DNA of 36,251 nt, from the NCBI GenBank assembly GCA_021770615.1, contig JAETQR010000037.1:1-36251 (forward strand). The letters are read 5' to 3'. Both the position numbers and the translations under genes were made by a program. The notes under the pieces are model-generated. The model did not search any database, was not told the DNA's origin, and worked only from the letters and a program-made list of their open reading frames with translations. The DNA is from Lachnospiraceae bacterium. GTDB lineage: Bacteria > Bacillota_A > Clostridia > Lachnospirales > Lachnospiraceae. This document shows, piece after piece, positions 24,831 to 33,109 of this stretch (position 1 is the first letter of the stretch; the number at the start of each line of letters is the position of its first letter).

Positions 24831-25832
24831 ATGCAGGAATATGAACGAACTATTTTAGACCAGTATAATATTGACGTAATCAGCACCCGCAAAACCAGGG
24901 GTGCTGTTTTATGCGACACGAAGCAGGGGCTGTTTCTGCTAAAGGAGGTGTCAGTATCGGAAAATCGTATTCCTGTACTTTGTGAACTGCATGAACATCT
25001 GGCGGAACAGGGATACGAAAATATTGACCGTATGATCCCGGACAGATCCGGAAATACGGTGGTATGTCCGGAGGATGGGAGTAAATATATATTAAAGCGC
25101 TGGTTCCAGGGGCGGGAGTGTGATATCCGGAAGACTTCGGAGCTTCTGGAGGCGGCGGGGAACCTTGCGAAACTTCATGTGGTCATGAAAAAGAAGCTGG
25201 AGCACAGGGTGCCTCTGTCGGAGCATATGAAGGAAGTGTATTTAAGGCATGGCAGAGAGTTAAAGAAGGTTCGGCGGTTTATGCGGGGACAGTCCCCGAA
25301 AGGAGAGTTTGAATTTGCATTTTTAAAATGTTTTGATCAGATGTACCAGTGGGCAGGCGCGGCAACAGAACTTCTGGAAAATTCCGGCTATGACAGTCTG
25401 TACCAGGAGAGTGCGGAAAACTACTGCCTGACTCATGGGGAGTATAATTATCATAATATTTTAATGCAGAGGGATGAATATAGGCCGGGAGTAGAGGCCA
25501 CCACAAATTTTGAGAAATTCAAGCGGGATGTCCAGGTTGAGGATCTGTATTATTTCCTGAGGAAAATCATGGAAAAGCATGGGTGGAAGGAACGCCTCGG
25601 GGACAATATACTGAACGCCTATTCGGCGATCAAACCGTTGTCAGAAGAAGAGATGGAGTATATGAAGATCCGGCTGGCATACCCGGAAAAATTCTGGAAG
25701 ATCGCAAGCTCTTACTACCACTCGAATAAGGCGTGGATATCCATAAAAAGTATTGAGAAACTTCAGACGGCTATTTTTCAGACCAGGGAGAAAGAACGGT
25801 TTTTGGAACATATCTTTGGATTTCGTTTATAG
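24831..25832 (+). CDS. CotS-family spore coat protein, kinase-like fold, 333 aa
   Basis: A member of the CotS/YutH group, spore coat proteins with an aminoglycoside-phosphotransferase-like fold. Visible are an N-lobe with KQGLFLLKEV and SKYILKRWFQGRECD, LAKLH in the middle, the loop HGEYNYHN at 202-209 (the usual catalytic HGD is HGE here), and the family segment TNFEKFKRDVQVEDLYYFLRK at 225-245, in which the metal-binding Asp of true kinases is Asn. These substitutions suggest weak or no kinase activity. The start at 24831 is preferred because AGGGG (24818-24822) lies 8 bases upstream. A sigma-E-type promoter at 24765-24793 places its expression in the mother cell, as expected for a coat protein. 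Confidence 0.87.
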   Translation: MQEYERTILDQYNIDVISTRKTRGAVLCDTKQGLFLLKEVSVSENRIPVLCELHEHLAEQGYENIDRMIPDRSGNTVVCPEDGSKYILKRWFQGRECDIRKTSELLEAAGNLAKLHVVMKKKLEHRVPLSEHMKEVYLRHGRELKKVRRFMRGQSPKGEFEFAFLKCFDQMYQWAGAATELLENSGYDSLYQESAENYCLTHGEYNYHNILMQRDEYRPGVEATTNFEKFKRDVQVEDLYYFLRKIMEKHGWKERLGDNILNAYSAIKPLSEEEMEYMKIRLAYPEKFWKIASSYYHSNKAWISIKSIEKLQTAIFQTREKERFLEHIFGFRL

Positions 25833-25899
25833 AAATTGGTTATAAGCGGTAAAAAAACGGTAAAACCCCGCAAAATGGGGAGCAAACTTACAAAAAACC

Positions 25900-25928
25900 T
25901 TGACAAACATAGGGAAAACAGGTATAAC
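25900..25928 (+). promoter_or_regulatory. Strong sigma-A promoter of hup
   Basis: Perfect -35 TTGACA (25900-25905), a 17-base spacer and -10 TATAAC (25923-25928). Confidence 0.85.
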
Positions 25929-25970
25929 AATGAATAGGGTGAATACGCGTGGGGACATGCAACCATCAAA

Positions 25971-25992
25971 ATAGAATATCTAAGGATTCTAT
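25971..25992 (+). other. 5' UTR hairpin of hup
   Basis: ATAGAAT (25971-25977) pairs with ATTCTAT (25986-25992) around an 8-base loop, ending just before the AGAGGAGGA ribosome site. With no T-run it is not a terminator; it could protect the mRNA 5' end. Confidence 0.45.
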
Positions 25993-26018
25993 AGTTAAAC
26001 AAGAGGAGGAAATTATCC

Positions 26019-26294
26019 ATGAACAAAACAGAATTAGTTGCAGCTATTGCTGACAGAGCAGAATTGTCAAAGAAAGATTCAGAAAAGGCATTAAAGGCTT
26101 TTGTTGATGTAGTAACAGAGGAATTAAAGAAGGATCATAAGATTCAGTTAGTTGGTTTCGGCACATTTGAAGTAAGCCAGAGATCAGCAAGAGAGGGAAG
26201 GAATCCTCAGACTGGTAAGACCATGAAGATTGCAGCTTGCAAGGCTCCGAAGTTTAAAGCTGGTAAAGCGTTAAAGGATGCTGTTAATGCATAG
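26019..26294 (+). CDS. hup: HU-family DNA-binding protein, 91 aa
   Basis: A histone-like nucleoid protein that binds and bends DNA as a dimer. The sequence is canonical: MNKTELVAAIADRAELSKKD helix pair, VGFGTFEVSQRSAREGRNPQTGK at the base of the beta-arm and PKFKAGKALKDAVN at the C-terminus. The length of 91 aa is normal. A very strong promoter, a long leader of about 85 bases and a GAGGAGG ribosome site fit high expression. It is the head of the conserved hup-rqcP-yabP neighbourhood of spore-forming Firmicutes; a terminator lies between hup and rqcP. Confidence 0.98.
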   Translation: MNKTELVAAIADRAELSKKDSEKALKAFVDVVTEELKKDHKIQLVGFGTFEVSQRSAREGRNPQTGKTMKIAACKAPKFKAGKALKDAVNA

Positions 26295-26366
26295 TGGAAA
26301 ATGCAATGGTAAATAGTCTTGTGGCTGATGTTATTTGATTGAACCATGGCACGGATAATTTTTACT

Positions 26367-26400
26367 GACGGAGGGAATCAGTGTACTCTCCGTCTTTTTT
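26367..26400 (+). terminator. Terminator after hup
   Basis: GACGGAG (26367-26373) pairs with CTCCGTC (26388-26394) over 7 bases with a 14-base loop, followed by T6 (26395-26400). rqcP begins only 30 bases later with no clear promoter between, so it probably depends on partial read-through. Confidence 0.85.
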
Positions 26401-26429
26401 GTGTTTGCGTGAAAGGGACAGGTAAAAAC

Positions 26430-26669
26430 ATGAGATTGGACAAATTTTTAAAAGTGTCCCGTCTGATCAAGAGGCGGACGGTGGCTAACGAGGCGTGTGA
26501 TGCGGGGAGAGTTTTCGTGAACGGGAATGTGGCGAAGGCATCGGTTAAGGTTAAAGTGGGGGATATCATAGAGGTTCAGTTCGGGACGAAGACTGTCAGA
26601 GTAGAAGTTCTGGATATCAGGGAGACGACCAAAAAGGAAGAGGCAGGGAACTTGTTCAAATATTTGTAA
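26430..26669 (+). CDS. rqcP: S4-domain RNA-binding protein RqcP (YabO), 79 aa
   Basis: A small S4 domain protein that, in B. subtilis, assists RqcH in ribosome-associated quality control by stabilising tRNA during Ala tailing. MRLDKFLKVSRLIKRRTVAN is the S4 helical signature, followed by AGRVFVNG and AKASVKVKVGD. The ATG at 26430 follows AAAGGGACAGG; starts further upstream lie inside the hup terminator. Position between hup and yabP matches the conserved order. The stop codon overlaps the -35 of a sigma-E-type promoter for yabP. Confidence 0.95.
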   Translation: MRLDKFLKVSRLIKRRTVANEACDAGRVFVNGNVAKASVKVKVGDIIEVQFGTKTVRVEVLDIRETTKKEEAGNLFKYL

Positions 26670-26695
26670 TAAAAGAAAACAACCTTTCATATGAT
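26667..26695 (+). promoter_or_regulatory. Candidate sigma-E promoter of yabP
   Basis: TAATAAA (26667-26673) matches 5 of 7 of the sigma-E -35, then a 14-base spacer and CATATGAT (26688-26695), 6 of 8 of CATACAAT. The spacing equals that of the CotS-like promoter in this window. yabP is sigma-E controlled in B. subtilis. Confidence 0.5.
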
Positions 26696-26711
26696 TATTA
26701 AGAAAGGTTGT
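26679..26711 (+). promoter_or_regulatory. Hairpin covering the yabP ribosome site
   Basis: ACAACCTTTC (26679-26688) is a perfect 10-base complement of GAAAGGTTGT (26702-26711) with a 13-base loop. The right arm contains the AAAGG that serves the yabP ATG at 26718. No T-run follows, so it is not a terminator. Confidence 0.6.
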
Positions 26712-26717
26712 GATGGT

Positions 26718-27002
26718 ATGGAAGAGAGAACGACACAGAAAAATCATAAACTGGTCGTAAATAACCGGAAGACAAGTCTGGTAACCGGGGTGATAGATGT
26801 GCTTTCCTTTGATCTGAATGAGATCCTGCTTGAGACTGAGCAGGGCATGATGATGGTGAAGGGAACAGATCTGCATGTAAATAAATTGAGCCTTGAAAAA
26901 GGCGAGGTAGATATGTCGGGAAATATTGACAGTATTGCCTATTCTGAAATACATGCAGGCGGAAAGCAGGCGGATAATCTGTTTTCTAAGCTGTTCAGGT
27001 AG
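26718..27002 (+). CDS. yabP: Sporulation protein YabP, 94 aa
   Basis: A spore-cortex related protein, required together with YabQ for spore cortex and coat maturation in B. subtilis and found only in spore formers. The sequence NHKLVVNNRKTSLVTGVIDVLSFD, ILLETEQGMMMVKGTDLHVNKLSLEKGEVDMSGNI is typical of YabP/YqfC. No membrane segment. The ATG at 26718 is chosen from the conserved N-terminus and AAAGG at 26703-26707; a hairpin upstream could hide that ribosome site. yabQ follows 7 bases later. Confidence 0.93.
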   Translation: MEERTTQKNHKLVVNNRKTSLVTGVIDVLSFDLNEILLETEQGMMMVKGTDLHVNKLSLEKGEVDMSGNIDSIAYSEIHAGGKQADNLFSKLFR

Positions 27003-27009
27003 AACTACG

Positions 27010-27348
27010 ATGCTGGAAATAAGAGAAGAGGTTATGATTTTTTTGCTGGCGGTGATAGCAGGAACTGTTGTCCGTCTGTCCTACCATTGCATTTGTTGTT
27101 TCAGGAGCATTGTCAGACACAGCCTTTATGCAGTTGAGATCGAAGATATGTTGTTTTGGATCGGCGCCGCGATTTATTTGTTTGTGCAGATTTACCATAC
27201 AAGCGATGGTAGCGTCCGCTGGTATTTTGTACTAGGTATTGTACTGGGAGCGGTTGTTTCCTCAATTATCCTCCGGAAGATCGAAAAAATACGAAAAAAA
27301 ATCTACGGGAGGAAGCGAAATAAATCTTCTGAAAAACTTGCGAAATAA
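27010..27348 (+). CDS. yabQ: Spore cortex biosynthesis protein YabQ, 112 aa
   Basis: A membrane protein needed for cortex formation, expressed in the mother cell with YabP in B. subtilis. Three hydrophobic segments are visible (about 9-25, 43-62 and 68-86), the first carrying GTVVRLSYH, followed by a very basic C-terminal tail (KIEKIRKKIYGRKRNK). At 112 aa it is shorter than the roughly 210-aa B. subtilis protein but normal for Clostridia. The start at 27010 gives MLEIREEVMIFLL; AGG at 26996-26999 is a weak ribosome site overlapping yabP, suggesting coupling. Confidence 0.85.
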   Translation: MLEIREEVMIFLLAVIAGTVVRLSYHCICCFRSIVRHSLYAVEIEDMLFWIGAAIYLFVQIYHTSDGSVRWYFVLGIVLGAVVSSIILRKIEKIRKKIYGRKRNKSSEKLAK

Positions 27349-27366
27349 AAAAAAAGAAGATATGAT
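27338..27366 (+). promoter_or_regulatory. Probable sigma-A promoter of divIC
   Basis: TTGCGA (27338-27343), a 17-base spacer and TATGAT (27361-27366), with an overlapping TATAAT at 27368-27373. It starts within the last codons of yabQ. A 6-bp hairpin (27390-27405) lies in the leader. Confidence 0.55.
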
Positions 27367-27426
27367 GTATAATATTAAGGGGAAGAAACCCTGCACAACT
27401 GCAGGTATAAGGGTGGATAAATAATT

Positions 27427-27753
27427 ATGAATAAAAAGAAGAAGAACGGGGAGCGCGCAAAACGGCAGAGGAAGCCGGTACAGACTCATAAGAGGAGCGT
27501 ATTGGCGATCAGCGCAGTCATTATAATGTTGATCGCAGTGGTGTCTGCGAATTCCATGACACTGCGGGCAAAAGAGAAATCTTATCAGGCTCAGGAACAG
27601 GAGCTTAAGGAGCAGATTAAGCAGGAAGAAGAAAGAGCTTCTGAGATTGACGATCTGGAAGGGTATGTAGGTACAGACGAATATATCGAGGAGATTGCCA
27701 GAGAGAAATTGGGGCTGGTCTATCAGAACGAGATCATATTCAAAGCCAAATAG
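27427..27753 (+). CDS. divIC: Septum formation initiator, FtsB/DivIC family, 108 aa
   Basis: A bitopic divisome protein that acts with FtsL and DivIB at the septum. A basic cytoplasmic N-terminus of 23 residues (KKKKNGERAKRQRKP) precedes one membrane segment (about 24-41), an extracellular coiled coil (about 46-75, KEKSYQAQEQELKEQIKQEE) and the conserved end YIEEIAREKLGLVYQNEIIF. GGGTGG at 27411-27416 precedes the ATG. Its place between yabQ and spoIIE matches the conserved order in spore-forming Firmicutes. It ends at a strong terminator. Confidence 0.93.
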   Translation: MNKKKKNGERAKRQRKPVQTHKRSVLAISAVIIMLIAVVSANSMTLRAKEKSYQAQEQELKEQIKQEEERASEIDDLEGYVGTDEYIEEIAREKLGLVYQNEIIFKAK

Positions 27754-27771
27754 CAATAAAGTACAGATGAC

Positions 27772-27802
27772 AAGCTTTAGGATGAAAATTCTAAAGCTTT
27801 TT
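27772..27802 (+). terminator. Terminator after divIC
   Basis: AAGCTTTAG (27772-27780) pairs with CTAAAGCTT (27791-27799) over 9 bases with a 10-base loop, followed by T5 (27798-27802). It separates divIC from spoIIE by only 38 bases. Confidence 0.85.
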
Positions 27803-27839
27803 GCATTTTCAAGGGAAATTAGTAAAAGGGGAGAAATAA

Positions 27840-29243
27840 ATGGCGGAAGTAAAAGAAAAAGGGGCTTTTTTGAATCCGTATGTTATGCAGATGGACAAGT
27901 TTGCAGACTCTCTGGTTCATCTGTCCAAAACTTTTTTGACACTGGAAGGTTATAAGGGGACATTTTCCAAAGAAGAACTGGAAAATATGTTCCAGAAGGT
28001 TACAGGCAAGGTGTGTGAAAACTGCGAGAGAAAAGGGGAGTGTCTGGGTGAAAATAAGATCGCGACTTATCAGATGCTGTGTGAGATCCTGTATACAGTG
28101 GAGGACTATGGCGCAGAGATCAATGTGGAGCTGAAGCGGAAACTGCAGAAGCAATGCCTGATGGCGCCGCGTTTTTTGCGGGAGACATTGGAGGTGTTTG
28201 AAAATGCGAAGCAGATCTTAATATGGAACAACAAGATCGTACAGAACCGTGAGGGATATGTGGGACAGATTAAAAGTTTTGCCCGGATGATACAATATAC
28301 CACGCGGGAATTGGATGCAGGTATTTTCGAGGATGACCGCCTGGAGAAAAAATTGAAACTGCATCTCAGAAAACATGGGGTGAAAATGCTGTCCTGTGTC
28401 TTTTATATTACGCCTCAGGGAAAGTATGAGATCCATCTGACCGTGAAAGCCATGAAGGGGCATTGTATTGTGACAAAGGAGATGGCTGCAGAAGTGGGAC
28501 GGTGTATGGGGCGTGTTATGACACCCCAACAGGGTGAAAGACCCATTCTGGGAGAAGAGTACAGCACGGTGGCGTGTGTGGAGGGGGCGAAATATCATAC
28601 ACTGCAGGGGGTGGCGAGGATTGGAAAGGACTGCGACAGGATATCCGGAGACACCTTCCTGATGACAGATCTTCCGGGCGGGAAAAAGGGCGTTGCATTG
28701 TCGGATGGCATGGGCTCCGGGGAAGATGCCTTTAAAGAGAGCACTATGGTAGTGGAGATGCTGGAAGAACTTCTGGATGCAGGCTTTCCTGTAAAGACTG
28801 CCATCCAGATGATGAATACGGCGTTAGTGATCGGGCGGGAGGACGTGAGGTTCTGTACGGTGGATGTCAGCCTGTTTGACCTTTATAGCGGTTCGTGCGA
28901 GTTTGTAAAGGCGGGAGCCTCCGCCACGTTCATTAAGAGAAAGGGAAAGGTGGAGAGGATCAGCTCAGCGACCCTCCCGATCGGTGTCCTTCAGGAGATT
29001 GAGATTGATGTAACGGAAAAGGAGCTGGAATCCGGGGATTTTGTCATCATGGTTACGGATGGCGTTATGGATGCTCTTCCGGTGGGGGAACAGGAGACTC
29101 TCATGTGTACTTTTATCGAGGAAACGAATATTGTAAATCCTAAGGAACTGGCGCATCATCTTCTGGAGCAGGTGCTGGAATGGAGCCAGGAAACTCCGGT
29201 GGATGACATGACGATCGTGACGGTCGGAATATGGAAACTATAA
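27840..29243 (+). CDS. spoIIE: SpoIIE-type serine phosphatase without membrane domain, 467 aa
   Basis: A PP2C-family phosphatase that dephosphorylates SpoIIAA to release sigma-F in the forespore. The region from about residue 255 has the phosphatase motifs GDTF at 270-273, LSDGMGSG at 287-294, VTDGVMDA near 418 and DDMTIV at the end; upstream is the SpoIIE middle region with a Cys cluster (C59, C62, C68) and a helical domain. The classic protein has about 820 residues with ten membrane segments in its first 320 or so; here none is present and the gene begins directly in the middle region. AGGGGAG (27827-27833) precedes the ATG, and only divIC and its terminator lie upstream, so the N-terminus is not simply mis-called. 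Confidence 0.92.
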   Translation: MAEVKEKGAFLNPYVMQMDKFADSLVHLSKTFLTLEGYKGTFSKEELENMFQKVTGKVCENCERKGECLGENKIATYQMLCEILYTVEDYGAEINVELKRKLQKQCLMAPRFLRETLEVFENAKQILIWNNKIVQNREGYVGQIKSFARMIQYTTRELDAGIFEDDRLEKKLKLHLRKHGVKMLSCVFYITPQGKYEIHLTVKAMKGHCIVTKEMAAEVGRCMGRVMTPQQGERPILGEEYSTVACVEGAKYHTLQGVARIGKDCDRISGDTFLMTDLPGGKKGVALSDGMGSGEDAFKESTMVVEMLEELLDAGFPVKTAIQMMNTALVIGREDVRFCTVDVSLFDLYSGSCEFVKAGASATFIKRKGKVERISSATLPIGVLQEIEIDVTEKELESGDFVIMVTDGVMDALPVGEQETLMCTFIEETNIVNPKELAHHLLEQVLEWSQETPVDDMTIVTVGIWKL

Positions 29244-29249
29244 GAAAAC

Positions 29250-29278
29250 TTGCTTTTTAAGGTGAAATTGTTTATATT
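29250..29278 (+). promoter_or_regulatory. Probable promoter of tilS-hpt-ftsH
   Basis: TTGCTT (29250-29255), a 17-base spacer and TATATT (29273-29278), in the 71-base gap after spoIIE. Confidence 0.5.
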
Positions 29279-29314
29279 TAGCTTATTACAAATGGATAAG
29301 GATATTGAGAATAT

Positions 29315-30694
29315 ATGTATCAGAAAGTAAAGGCATATGTTGAGCAATGGCAGATGCTTGAAAAAAATGATATGGTGATTGCAGGCGTATCGGGAGGAGC
29401 TGATTCCGTATGCCTTCTTTTCGTACTGTCAGAGCTTAAGGAAGAGATAGGATTTTCTCTTAAGGCTGTGCATGTGAATCATGGGATCCGGGGCGAGGCG
29501 GCGGATGAGGACGAAGGATATGTGAGAAGACTGTGTGCGGCGCAGGGGGTCGAGCTTGTTGTTTATGCCGAGGATGTTCCTGCCTATGCCAGGGAACACA
29601 GGATGACTGTGGAGGAGGCCGGGCGCCGGGTCAGGAGGATGTGCTTCAGGAAGGAACTGGAAGCATGTGGGGGGACCCGTATAGCGCTGGCGCATCATCA
29701 GAATGATCGTGTGGAGACATTCATCTTTAACCTCTGCCGCGGGACCGGTTTCCGCGGCCTTAAGGGGATCGCCCCAAGGAACGGGGAATGGATACGTCCA
29801 TTTTTGTGTCTGAAACGCAAAGATATTGAATCATATCTGAAAAAAAGGGGAATATCTTATTGTACGGATGCAACGAATCTTGATCTTTGTTACACAAGAA
29901 ACCGGATCCGCCAGGATATTATTCCCCGTCTGGAGAAATATGTTAACCGGGAAAGTGTAAGTCATATGTGCCGGACGATGGAACGGATGTACAGCCTGGG
30001 AAGCTATATTGAGAGGGAGGTGCTGCGGTACAAAATAATGTGTACTGATGGTGCAGAAGGGAAGCTGCTCATCCGGGAACAGGCATATATGCAGGTTCCG
30101 GATGAACTGAGAGAATATGTACTTTATGAGGCGATCTGTGATGTATCCGGCCGGCGGAAGGATATTGAAGAGATCCATGTGAAGCTGCTGGCGGCGCTGT
30201 TTGGGCGCCATGCCGGAAAGGCACTGGATCTCCCTTATGAGGTGAGGGCGCGCCGGTGCTATGAGGGGATAGAACTTTGGAACGGCAAGGCAGTGACGGA
30301 TGAGCCGGTTCAGGGTTCAAAGAAACAGGCAGAAGATCTGTTCCGTCTGAATATATTTAAAAAACCTGTAAAGGGGATAATATTTCCGGAAAAAAACTAC
30401 ACGAAATGGTTTGACTATGATATAATAAAAAATACTGTAAAAATAAGACATAGGCAGCCGGGGGATTACATCACTATTCAGAAATCCGGCGGTACGCAAA
30501 AGTTAAAACAGTATTTTATTAATGAGAAGATCCCGCAATCTGAAAGGGATGCTGTATGGCTTGTCGCAGACGGAAGCCATATTATGTGGATCGTAGGGTA
30601 CAGGCAGAACCAGGCATACCAAATTACAGATAAAACCAGGAGGATCCTGGAGGTGGAATTTTACGGAGGAGAAAAAGATGGCGGAGACAATTAG
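29315..30694 (+). CDS. tilS: tRNA(Ile)-lysidine synthetase, 459 aa
   Basis: Converts the wobble C34 of tRNA-Ile(CAU) to lysidine, so that AUA is read as Ile. The N-type ATP pyrophosphatase P-loop SGGADS is at 26-31, with VHVNHGIRGEAADEDEGYV, the central AHHQNDRVETFIFNLCRGTGFRGL and the substrate segment NLDLCYTRNRIRQDIIP after it. The C-terminal TilC domain (from about 370: VKIRHRQPGDYI, QKLKQYFINEKIP, WIVGYR) binds the tRNA. Length is normal. It overlaps hpt by 17 bases, as in the conserved tilS-hpt-ftsH operon. Confidence 0.96.
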   Translation: MYQKVKAYVEQWQMLEKNDMVIAGVSGGADSVCLLFVLSELKEEIGFSLKAVHVNHGIRGEAADEDEGYVRRLCAAQGVELVVYAEDVPAYAREHRMTVEEAGRRVRRMCFRKELEACGGTRIALAHHQNDRVETFIFNLCRGTGFRGLKGIAPRNGEWIRPFLCLKRKDIESYLKKRGISYCTDATNLDLCYTRNRIRQDIIPRLEKYVNRESVSHMCRTMERMYSLGSYIEREVLRYKIMCTDGAEGKLLIREQAYMQVPDELREYVLYEAICDVSGRRKDIEEIHVKLLAALFGRHAGKALDLPYEVRARRCYEGIELWNGKAVTDEPVQGSKKQAEDLFRLNIFKKPVKGIIFPEKNYTKWFDYDIIKNTVKIRHRQPGDYITIQKSGGTQKLKQYFINEKIPQSERDAVWLVADGSHIMWIVGYRQNQAYQITDKTRRILEVEFYGGEKDGGDN

Positions 30695-31205
30695 AGTAAT
30701 GATTCCGGAGGAAGAGACCGCAAAGAGGATACGGGAACTCGGCGAGCAGATCAGCGGGGATTACAGGGGAAAGCAGGTGCATCTGATCTGTGTTTTGAAG
30801 GGCGGCGTGTTTTTTATGTGTGAACTGGCAAAAAGAATATCTGTGCCGGTTTCTATGGATTTCATGAGTGTCAGCAGTTATGGAGACGGGACTTCGTCAA
30901 CCGGTGTGGTCAGGATCGCAAAGGATCTGGACGAGACACTGGAGGGGAAAGATGTCATCGTGGTGGAAGATATTATTGATTCCGGGCGGACGCTTTCGTA
31001 TCTTCTGGACGTTCTGCGGAAACGGAATCCCAACAGCATGAGGCTGTGTACGCTTCTGGATAAGCCGGACAGACGTGTACGGGATGTGAAGGTGGACTAT
31101 GTAGGGTTTGAGATCCCGGATGAATTTGTGGTGGGATATGGGCTTGATTATGCACAAAAATACAGGAACCTTCCGTACATCGGTGTCGTTGAAGGTGTGG
31201 AGTAG
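30678..31205 (+). CDS. hpt: Hypoxanthine phosphoribosyltransferase, 175 aa
   Basis: Salvages hypoxanthine and guanine to IMP and GMP using PRPP. The PRPP loop [13 protein letters not shown] is at 93-105, with [19 protein letters not shown] early and [16 protein letters not shown] in the flexible lid. GGAGGAG precedes the ATG inside the end of tilS. It is followed 11 bases later by ftsH. Its PRPP would come from the prs product (13834-15018). Confidence 0.97.
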   Translation: MAETIRVMIPEEETAKRIRELGEQISGDYRGKQVHLICVLKGGVFFMCELAKRISVPVSMDFMSVSSYGDGTSSTGVVRIAKDLDETLEGKDVIVVEDIIDSGRTLSYLLDVLRKRNPNSMRLCTLLDKPDRRVRDVKVDYVGFEIPDEFVVGYGLDYAQKYRNLPYIGVVEGVE

Positions 31206-31216
31206 AAAGGGGTTAT

Positions 31217-33070
31217 ATGATATTGGACGATAAGAAGAATAAAGGGGTAAATGGTTTCGCGCTGCTGGCATTTGTGATATTTATCGCTGTGATGTTCTGG
31301 GTGACGGGAAACCTTGAGCGGGAAGATAATGAGCTGTCCCGAAAGCGGTTTGAAGAACTGGTGGTAAGCGAGGATGTAAGAAATGTTACGGTAGTACAGA
31401 ATAAGAATGTGCCGACAGGAAGAGTTGATCTTGAACTCAGAGGCAGTGATGGCGAGAGAGGCGAGACGATGTATCTGTATGTATCCGATGTGAATGAGAT
31501 CCAGAAGTATCTGGATAAGCATGATGTGGATTATGATATGCCGGATATCCCTCAGGACAACTGGTTTATCACCACCATTGTTCCGGTGCTTCTTACCGTG
31601 GCCGGGATCTTTCTGATCTTTATGGTGATGAACCGTCAGGGTGGAGGGGCAGGCTCAAAGGCCATGAACTTTGGGAAGAGCCGTGCAAGGCTCAGCACAG
31701 ACAGGGACAAAAAGATCACATTTGCCCAGGTGGCAGGACTCCGGGAAGAGAAGGAAGAACTGGAGGAGATCGTTGATTTTCTGAAATCTCCTAAAAAATA
31801 TATACAGGTCGGAGCACGGATCCCCAAAGGGGTGCTGCTCGTAGGCCCTCCCGGGACCGGAAAGACTTTGCTGGCAAAGGCTGTGGCAGGGGAAGCCGGT
31901 GTGCCGTTCTTTACAATTTCCGGGTCTGATTTTGTGGAGATGTTTGTGGGAGTTGGCGCGTCCAGGGTGCGCGACCTTTTTGAGGAAGCCAAAAGAAATG
32001 CGCCGTGCATTATATTTATCGACGAGATCGATGCCGTTGCAAGAAGCAGGGGAACCGGCATGGGCGGCGGCCACGATGAGAGGGAGCAGACGCTGAACCA
32101 GCTTCTCGTAGAGATGGATGGGTTTGGCGTAAATGAAGGTATTATTGTTATGGCTGCCACCAACCGTGTGGATATCCTGGATCGTGCGATCCTGCGACCG
32201 GGCCGTTTTGACCGTAAGGTAATGGTCGGCAGGCCGGATGTGAAGGGACGCGAAGAGATCCTGAAAGTCCACGCTAAAGGGAAGCCTCTCAGTGAAGAGG
32301 TGGATCTGAAACAGGTGGCGCAGACGACGGCGGGATTTACGGGGGCAGATCTTGAAAACCTGTTGAATGAAGCTGCGATCCTGGCGGCGAAGGAAGAAAG
32401 GATATATCTGGTGCAGGAAGATATCCGTAAAGCCTTTGTGAAGGTGGGGATCGGCGCGGAAAAGAAGAGCCGTGTGATTTCCGATAAGGAAAAGAGGATT
32501 ACGGCATTCCATGAGGCGGGTCATGCCATTTTGTTCCATGTACTGCCGGATGTAGGGCCGGTCTACAGTGTATCCATCATTCCTACCGGCGCGGCGGGAG
32601 GATATACCATGCCTCTCCCGGAGCGGGACGATATGTTTGACACCCGGGGAAAGATGCTTCAGGATATCACGGTGGCCCTCGGAGGGCGCGTGGCTGAGGA
32701 GGAGGTCTTTGACGATATTACGACAGGGGCTTCCCAGGATATCAAGCAGGCTACAAGCCTGGCGAAATCTATGGTCACAAAATTCGGTATGTCGGAAGCT
32801 GTGGGACTCATCAATTATGATAATGACAATGACGAAGTATTTATCGGGCGCGACCTTGCACATACGTCCAGAGGATACGGCGAGAGCGTGGCTACTGTGA
32901 TCGATAAAGAAGTGAAACGCATTATTGACGAATGCTATGGCAGGGCGAAAAAGATCATACAGGAGTATGGGCATGTGCTGCGTGCGTGCGCGGAACTTCT
33001 GCTGGAAAAGGAAAAAATCTCCCGCGAAGAATTTGAAGCATTGTTTTTGGAGAAACCTGTTGAGATATAG
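31217..33070 (+). CDS. ftsH: ATP-dependent zinc metalloprotease FtsH, 617 aa
   Basis: A membrane-bound hexameric AAA+ protease that degrades misfolded and regulatory proteins. Two membrane segments (about 13-31 and 116-138) enclose an extracytoplasmic domain. The AAA module has Walker A GPPGTGKT at 210-217, Walker [10 protein letters not shown] at 265-273 and the second region of homology ([21 protein letters not shown]). The zinc protease site HEAGH is at 432-436, with the third ligand region near [11 protein letters not shown]. Length is normal. Last member of the tilS-hpt-ftsH group; the amylase gene follows after 39 bases without a terminator. Confidence 0.97.
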   Translation: MILDDKKNKGVNGFALLAFVIFIAVMFWVTGNLEREDNELSRKRFEELVVSEDVRNVTVVQNKNVPTGRVDLELRGSDGERGETMYLYVSDVNEIQKYLDKHDVDYDMPDIPQDNWFITTIVPVLLTVAGIFLIFMVMNRQGGGAGSKAMNFGKSRARLSTDRDKKITFAQVAGLREEKEELEEIVDFLKSPKKYIQVGARIPKGVLLVGPPGTGKTLLAKAVAGEAGVPFFTISGSDFVEMFVGVGASRVRDLFEEAKRNAPCIIFIDEIDAVARSRGTGMGGGHDEREQTLNQLLVEMDGFGVNEGIIVMAATNRVDILDRAILRPGRFDRKVMVGRPDVKGREEILKVHAKGKPLSEEVDLKQVAQTTAGFTGADLENLLNEAAILAAKEERIYLVQEDIRKAFVKVGIGAEKKSRVISDKEKRITAFHEAGHAILFHVLPDVGPVYSVSIIPTGAAGGYTMPLPERDDMFDTRGKMLQDITVALGGRVAEEEVFDDITTGASQDIKQATSLAKSMVTKFGMSEAVGLINYDNDNDEVFIGRDLAHTSRGYGESVATVIDKEVKRIIDECYGRAKKIIQEYGHVLRACAELLLEKEKISREEFEALFLEKPVEI

Positions 33071-33109
33071 CACAAAAAAGAAAGACTGGTTGGCAGAGAG
33101 GGGTATTGC

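Noticed and set aside
25866..25880. CCCC-GCAAAAT-GGGG hairpin after the CotS-like gene
   Set aside because: Only 4 bp of stem and no T-run, so not supported as a terminator.
27390..27405. CCTGCA-CAAC-TGCAGG hairpin in the divIC leader
   Set aside because: Short and without a T-run; no evidence that it regulates anything.
31655..33073. 472-codon open frame on the minus strand
   Set aside because: It lies wholly antisense to ftsH, which has every AAA+ and protease motif; the antisense product is Arg/His/Phe-rich with no domain and is a codon-bias shadow.
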